Shown: positions 40,055-43,701 of the stretch, piece after piece
Layout of the letters: every line of letters starts with the position of its first letter
Numbering within the stretch: the stretch's first letter is position 1
DNA from: an uncultured Collinsella sp.
GTDB lineage: Bacteria > Actinomycetota > Coriobacteriia > Coriobacteriales > Coriobacteriaceae
Reading direction: 5' to 3'
DNA length: 43,701 nucleotides
NCBI GenBank assembly: GCA_905208635.1
Contig: CAJLPX010000017.1
Coordinates: 1 to 43,701 of the forward strand
The notes under the pieces: model-generated
Told to the model about the DNA's origin: nothing
The model's database searches: none
The model's input: only the letters and a program-made list of their open reading frames with translations
Position numbers and translations under genes: made by a program

Positions 40055-42832
40055 ATGATTCTCAACGGACCGGGAATTAGCTACACCGAGCCCGATATCG
40101 GTTCGGAGTTCGTGCCGCCGCTGCCGGAGCATCCGCGCGAGGCAATCGTCAAGCTGTGCGAGCACTGCACCAACCGTCTGCTGCATCGCGACGAGCTGCT
40201 GGGCTACGAGTACTGGTCGTTTGCCGAGGCCGCAACCGACGAGCAGGCCGAAGTGCTCTGCAAGATGAAGATGCGCCGTCCCTATACGCTGCCCGAGATG
40301 GTCAAGCTCACCGGCATGCCCGAAGCCGATATCGAGAAGATGCTCGACGACATGAGCTACACGGGTCTGCTCGAGTACAACTGGGAAAACCCCGAGCGCG
40401 CCAAGCAGTGGGTGCTGCCCATGCTGGTGCCGGGTTCCGCCGAGTTCCTCAACATGCGCGTGAGCCAGCTCGAGGAGCACCCGGTCTATGCCAAGTTCTT
40501 TGAACAGGCATCCAAGGGCCCGCTGTCCCGCGCCACGCCGATGGTGCCGCCCGGAGGCGCCGGTATCGGCATGCACGTCATTCCGGTCGAGAAGGCCATT
40601 GACGCCGCAAGCACCTCGGTGCCTATTGAGCATATCGAGCATTGGCTCGACAAATACGAGGGTAAGTATGCCGCCAGCACCTGCAGCTGCCGCGCGAGCC
40701 GTCGCGTGATGGGCGAGGGCTGCGCCGATGACCCGGCCGACTGGTGCATTGCCGTGGGCGATATGGCCGACTACGTGGTCGAGACCGATCGTGGCCATTA
40801 CGTGACCCGCGACGAGGTTTACGACATCTTGCGCCAGGCCGAGGACAACGGCTTTGTGCACCAGATCACCAACATTGACGGTGAGAACAAAATCTTCGCC
40901 ATCTGCAACTGCAACGTCAACGTGTGCTACGCCCTGCGCACCTCGCAGCTGTTCAACACGCCCAACCTGTCGCGCTCGGCCTATGTCGCCAAGGTCGAGA
41001 AGGACAAGTGCGTGGCCTGCGGTCGCTGCGTTGAGGTGTGCCCGGCCGGCGCCGCCAAGCTGGGCCAGAAGCTCTGCAGCAAAAAGGCCGGCGGACAGGT
41101 GCCCGAGTATCCGCGCCAGGAGCTGCCCGACGCTACCAAGTGGGACCACACCAAGTGGTCGCCCAACTACCGCAATGACAACCGCATCGAGACGCATGAG
41201 TCCGGCACCGCGCCCTGCAAGACGGCTTGCCCCGCGCATGTCGCCGTTCAGGGCTATTTGAAGCTCGCGGCTCAGGGTCGCTATGACGAGGCACTGGCAC
41301 TCATTAAGCGCGAGAACCCGCTGCCCGCTATCTGCGGCCGTGTGTGCAACCGCCGCTGCGAGGACGCCTGCACCCGTGGTCGCGTGGACGAGGCCGTGGC
41401 CATCGACGAGGTCAAGAAGTTTATCGCCCAGCGCGATCTGGACGCCGCGACCCGCTATGTCCCACCTGTGGTGACCCCGACGCGTGCCGGCGGCTTCGAC
41501 CAGAAGATCGCCATCATCGGCGCCGGTCCGGCCGGTCTGTCCTGCGCTTTCTACCTGGCCGAGAAGGGCTACAAACCCGTCGTGTTCGAGAAGAGTGAGC
41601 GCCCGGGCGGCATGCTCACCTACGGCATTCCCAGCTTTAAGCTGCAGAAGGATGTTATCGAGGCCGAGGTCGAGATCATTCGCCTGATGGGTGCCGAGTT
41701 TCGCTATGGCGTGGAAGTCGGCCGCGACGTGACGCTCGACGAGCTGCGCGCGCAGGGCTTTAAGGCCTTCTACGTTGCCATTGGCTGCCAGGGCGGCCGC
41801 CTTGCCGGCATTCCGGGCGAGGACGCCGAGGACGTGACCGTGGCCGTCGACTTTTTGCGCGAGGTCAACAGTGGCAAGATCGATGCGCTGCCCGGCCGCA
41901 CCATCGTGGTGGGCGGCGGCAACGTGGCCATCGACGTTGCCCGCAACGCCTGCCGTCTGGGTTCCGAGCACGTTGAGATGTTTTGCCTGGAGAGCGAGGC
42001 GCAGATGCCCGCCAGCGAGGAAGAGCGTCGCGAGGCCATCGAGGACGGCGCGCACATCAGTTGCGGTTGGGGCCCCAAGGAGGTCCATCTGGACGAGGCC
42101 GGCCGTGTGTGCGGCATCACCTTTAAGCGCTGCACGCGCGTCTACGATGACGAGGGCCGTTTTGCGCCCGAGTACGACGAGAACGACCTGCGCCGCGTCG
42201 ATGCCGACCGCGTGGTCATGTCCATCGGCCAGTCCATCGTGTGGGGCGACCTGCTGGCTGGCTCCAAGGTGGAGCTTGGCCGTGGTCAGGGCGCCCTTGC
42301 CGATCCCCAGACCTACCAGACCGCCGAACCCGATATCTTTGTGGGCGGCGACGTCTATACCGGTCCGAGCTTTGCCATCGATGCCATCGCCGCCGGTCAC
42401 GAGGCCGCCGTGTCCATCCATCGCTTTGTGCAGCCGGGCTCCACGCTCACCATCGGCCGCAACCAGCGCCGCTACACCGCGCTCGACCGTGACGACGTCG
42501 TGATCGAGAGCTACGACAACGCGAGCCGCGAGGTTGCGCATGTGGACCGCGAACGCGAGAAGGCTGCGCCGTTTAGCGAGTACGTCGAGACCTTTACCGA
42601 GGAGCAGGTGCGCGCAGAGACCGCCCGCTGCCTGGGCTGCGGCGCCTCGATCGTCGACCCCAACAAGTGCATTGGCTGCGGCCTGTGCACCACCAAGTGC
42701 GCATTCGACGCCATCCATCTTGATCGCGACCGCCCCGAGTGCTCCACGATGGTCAAATACGAGCAAAAGCTCCCCAGCTTGGGCAAGTACGCACTCAAGC
42801 GTGCCATCAAGATTAAATTCGGTCGCAAGTAA
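40055..42832 (+). CDS. Large Fe-S flavoprotein oxidoreductase (GltD-like)
   Basis: A 925-residue cytosolic NAD(P)- and FAD-binding electron-transfer protein. Order: N-terminal region with a helical, winged-helix-like part (about 60-150) and CxxC at 35-38; a Cys cluster CSCR...C...C (210-231); CNCNVNVC (284-291); a [4Fe-4S] motif CVACGRCVEVCP (319-330); the glutamate-synthase small-subunit module with its Cys clusters (388-439), FAD motif IGAGPAGLSCAFYLAEKG (about 488) and NAD(P) motif VVGGGNVAIDVARNA; and a C-terminal CIGCGLCTTKC ferredoxin motif (872-882). AGAAGGGAC precedes ATG 40055. hypA follows after 30 bp. The reaction is unknown. Confidence 0.88.
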   Translation: MILNGPGISYTEPDIGSEFVPPLPEHPREAIVKLCEHCTNRLLHRDELLGYEYWSFAEAATDEQAEVLCKMKMRRPYTLPEMVKLTGMPEADIEKMLDDMSYTGLLEYNWENPERAKQWVLPMLVPGSAEFLNMRVSQLEEHPVYAKFFEQASKGPLSRATPMVPPGGAGIGMHVIPVEKAIDAASTSVPIEHIEHWLDKYEGKYAASTCSCRASRRVMGEGCADDPADWCIAVGDMADYVVETDRGHYVTRDEVYDILRQAEDNGFVHQITNIDGENKIFAICNCNVNVCYALRTSQLFNTPNLSRSAYVAKVEKDKCVACGRCVEVCPAGAAKLGQKLCSKKAGGQVPEYPRQELPDATKWDHTKWSPNYRNDNRIETHESGTAPCKTACPAHVAVQGYLKLAAQGRYDEALALIKRENPLPAICGRVCNRRCEDACTRGRVDEAVAIDEVKKFIAQRDLDAATRYVPPVVTPTRAGGFDQKIAIIGAGPAGLSCAFYLAEKGYKPVVFEKSERPGGMLTYGIPSFKLQKDVIEAEVEIIRLMGAEFRYGVEVGRDVTLDELRAQGFKAFYVAIGCQGGRLAGIPGEDAEDVTVAVDFLREVNSGKIDALPGRTIVVGGGNVAIDVARNACRLGSEHVEMFCLESEAQMPASEEERREAIEDGAHISCGWGPKEVHLDEAGRVCGITFKRCTRVYDDEGRFAPEYDENDLRRVDADRVVMSIGQSIVWGDLLAGSKVELGRGQGALADPQTYQTAEPDIFVGGDVYTGPSFAIDAIAAGHEAAVSIHRFVQPGSTLTIGRNQRRYTALDRDDVVIESYDNASREVAHVDREREKAAPFSEYVETFTEEQVRAETARCLGCGASIVDPNKCIGCGLCTTKCAFDAIHLDRDRPECSTMVKYEQKLPSLGKYALKRAIKIKFGRK

Positions 42833-42862
42833 GTAGTCATAACGGGAACGGCGGAGGAAAAA

Positions 42863-43288
42863 GTGCACGAGCTCGGAATCGTCTATCACATTATTCGCGA
42901 TGTCGAGAACGTGGCGCGCGCTCATGGCGTGCGTCGCGTTTCGAGCGTGACGTTGCTGTTGGGCGAGGTCTCGGGCGTCGTTCCCGACTTGCTGCTCGAC
43001 GCTTGGCGCTGGGCAGCAGATAAAAAGCCTATCACCGAGGGCTCGGAGCTTATCGTGGAGCCCGTTGAAGCCGTGACACATTGCGGTGCGTGCGGCCGCG
43101 ACTACGCGACGGTCGAGCACGGCAAGACCTGCCCTTATTGCGGCAGCGGCGAGACATACCTGCTGCAGGGCCAGGAGGTCATGATCAAGCAGATCGAGAC
43201 CCCCGACGAGGACCCGGCAGACGCTGCCCCTGATGGTCCCGCTGCTCCTGACGCCGTCGACGCCGCCAACCCCCTCCACATCGCCTAA
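42863..43288 (+). CDS. hypA: Hydrogenase nickel-insertion protein HypA
   Basis: A 141-residue nickel chaperone for [NiFe]-hydrogenase. It starts MHELGI, with His2 as nickel ligand. The zinc site is C74, C77, C90 and C93 (CGACGRD, TCPYCGS). An Ala/Pro/Asp-rich C-terminal extension of about 30 residues is unusual. The start is GTG 42863 with GGAGG six bases upstream. It lies directly behind the flavoprotein in the TetR-controlled transcript, about 30 kb from hypFCDE; hypB is not seen in the window. Confidence 0.94.
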   Translation: MHELGIVYHIIRDVENVARAHGVRRVSSVTLLLGEVSGVVPDLLLDAWRWAADKKPITEGSELIVEPVEAVTHCGACGRDYATVEHGKTCPYCGSGETYLLQGQEVMIKQIETPDEDPADAAPDGPAAPDAVDAANPLHIA

Positions 43289-43291
43289 CTT

Positions 43292-43353
43292 AGTCATTGG
43301 ACGTTCTTAAACGACTAGTCATTAAAGAACGTCCCCAATGACTATTCTTTTTT
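43292..43353 (+). terminator. Inverted repeat and terminator after hypA
   Basis: AGTCATTGG and ACGTTCTT (43292-43308) pair with a right arm at 43325-43343 that carries two extra C, giving CATTGGGGACGTT on the minus strand. A T6 run follows at 43348-43353. It resembles the units at 106-141. Confidence 0.65.
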
Positions 43354-43672
43354 GACGGTTTGCTAGAGCATAACTAACGAAATTAGTCAAGTCACGTCTG
43401 TTTAAACAAAATATCGAAGAGTAAAGCAGGTTCTTATCCGATTTAAATCGGTATTAATGAATGCTGTGCTTGTATCTGTTTTCTGAGATGGTCAAACTAA
43501 TTATGTTTAGCGAGGAATAGCTGAAAACCAGCGATGTAACCAATTTGTAACAAAGCAGGACGTTTAAACAAATAATCCAACCGTTCACATTTTTTCCTAT
43601 AATTTTGCCACGCTTGCGGCTATACTCTTTTTTGTCGTGTAGGAAATACGTAGACAAAAAGGAGGTTATGTG
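43354..43672. other. AT-rich leader before the mannose-type PTS gene
   Basis: About 320 bp without a credible gene, clearly more AT-rich than the rest of the window. GTTTAAACA occurs twice (near 43401 and 43562), each followed by an A-rich run. TATAAT (43598-43603) and TATACT (43621-43626) are possible -10 boxes without good -35 partners. A regulated promoter region for the following PTS operon is likely. Confidence 0.4.
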
Positions 43673-43701
43673 ATGGTAAGTATTGTTCTTGCTAGCCATG
43701 G
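43673..43701 (+). CDS. PTS EIIA, mannose/fructose family (N-terminal fragment)
   Basis: Only the first nine codons plus two bases are inside the window: MVSIVLASH and a likely Gly. This matches the start of mannose-family EIIA proteins, where the His of the SHG motif is the phosphorylation site. AAGGAGG lies seven bases before the ATG. The identification rests on this short stretch and the strong ribosome binding site, so it is tentative. Confidence 0.55.

Noticed and set aside
39941..43297. 1118-codon antisense frame over the flavoprotein and hypA
   Set aside because: Covers two clear genes on the opposite strand and has no domain of its own.
43600..43626. Sigma-54 promoter upstream of the mannose-type EIIA
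   Set aside because: TTGCCACG and TTGC are present but the spacing is too short for -24/-12 boxes.

Overview
The window is a high-GC chromosomal segment with tightly packed genes and no rRNA, tRNA, phage or complete insertion sequence that I can see. The gene set points to an anaerobic gut actinobacterium of the class Coriobacteriia, most probably Collinsella or a close relative. Supporting features are the [NiFe]-hydrogenase maturation genes, NikR, a dnaK-grpE-dnaJ-hspR operon of actinobacterial type, a NiaR-controlled nadABC operon, PTS sugar operons, an AgrC/LytTR pair, a DUF5692 membrane protein and a large Fe-S flavoprotein. The genus is inferred from memory of these families, not from a database search.

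Layout. 1-1170: a three-copy palindromic repeat array and a phosphoglycolate-phosphatase-like gene. 1171-7560: a PRD regulator divergent from a beta-glucoside PTS operon (EIIB, EIIC, EIIA, phospho-beta-glucosidase, its own HPr), with three 28-bp-spaced operator-like repeats between them. 7582-8022: a small membrane protein. 8258-14191: a leftward cluster of a small conserved-looking protein, nikR, hypF, hypC, hypD and hypE. 14423-17529: thioredoxin, a uracil-DNA-glycosylase-like protein, and an AgrC-like kinase with its LytTR regulator. 17738-21690: operator, nadA, nadB, nadC and niaR. 21928-22113: a 2[4Fe-4S] ferredoxin. 22521-26957: heat-shock operon dnaK, grpE, zinc-less dnaJ, hspR. 27244-29544: an aconitase-family hydratase. 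29815-31389: two divergent membrane-anchored proteins of unknown function, bracketed by three copies of one 35-bp hairpin. 31441-31659: three hairpins at exact 80-bp spacing. 31836-34463: clpB, sharing a 27-bp upstream motif with dnaK. 34995-36347: an AAA ATPase/DUF4143 protein behind a perfect 24-bp palindrome. 36392-37894: a single-pass membrane protein. 38132-43288: a TetR-controlled divergent locus (tetR and DUF5692 one way, a 925-residue Fe-S flavoprotein and hypA the other). 43673 to the end: the first codons of a mannose-type PTS EIIA.

How it fits together. Nickel handling is represented twice: nikR-hypFCDE at 8-14 kb and hypA at 43 kb; hypB is not in the window. The PTS operon should import and phosphorylate a beta-glucoside, then hydrolyse the phosphorylated product. 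NiaR probably represses nadABC through the palindrome over the nadA promoter. HspR probably controls both dnaK and clpB.

The most unusual content is between the genes. Many intergenic spaces hold long inverted repeats of several families, often with a GGGAC core. Other points of note are an orphan copy of the last 18 codons of hypE behind the PTS regulator, the ordered 62-bp and 80-bp repeat arrays, and the TetR/DUF5692/flavoprotein/HypA locus. I found no clearly new defence system or enzyme cluster that could be stated with confidence.
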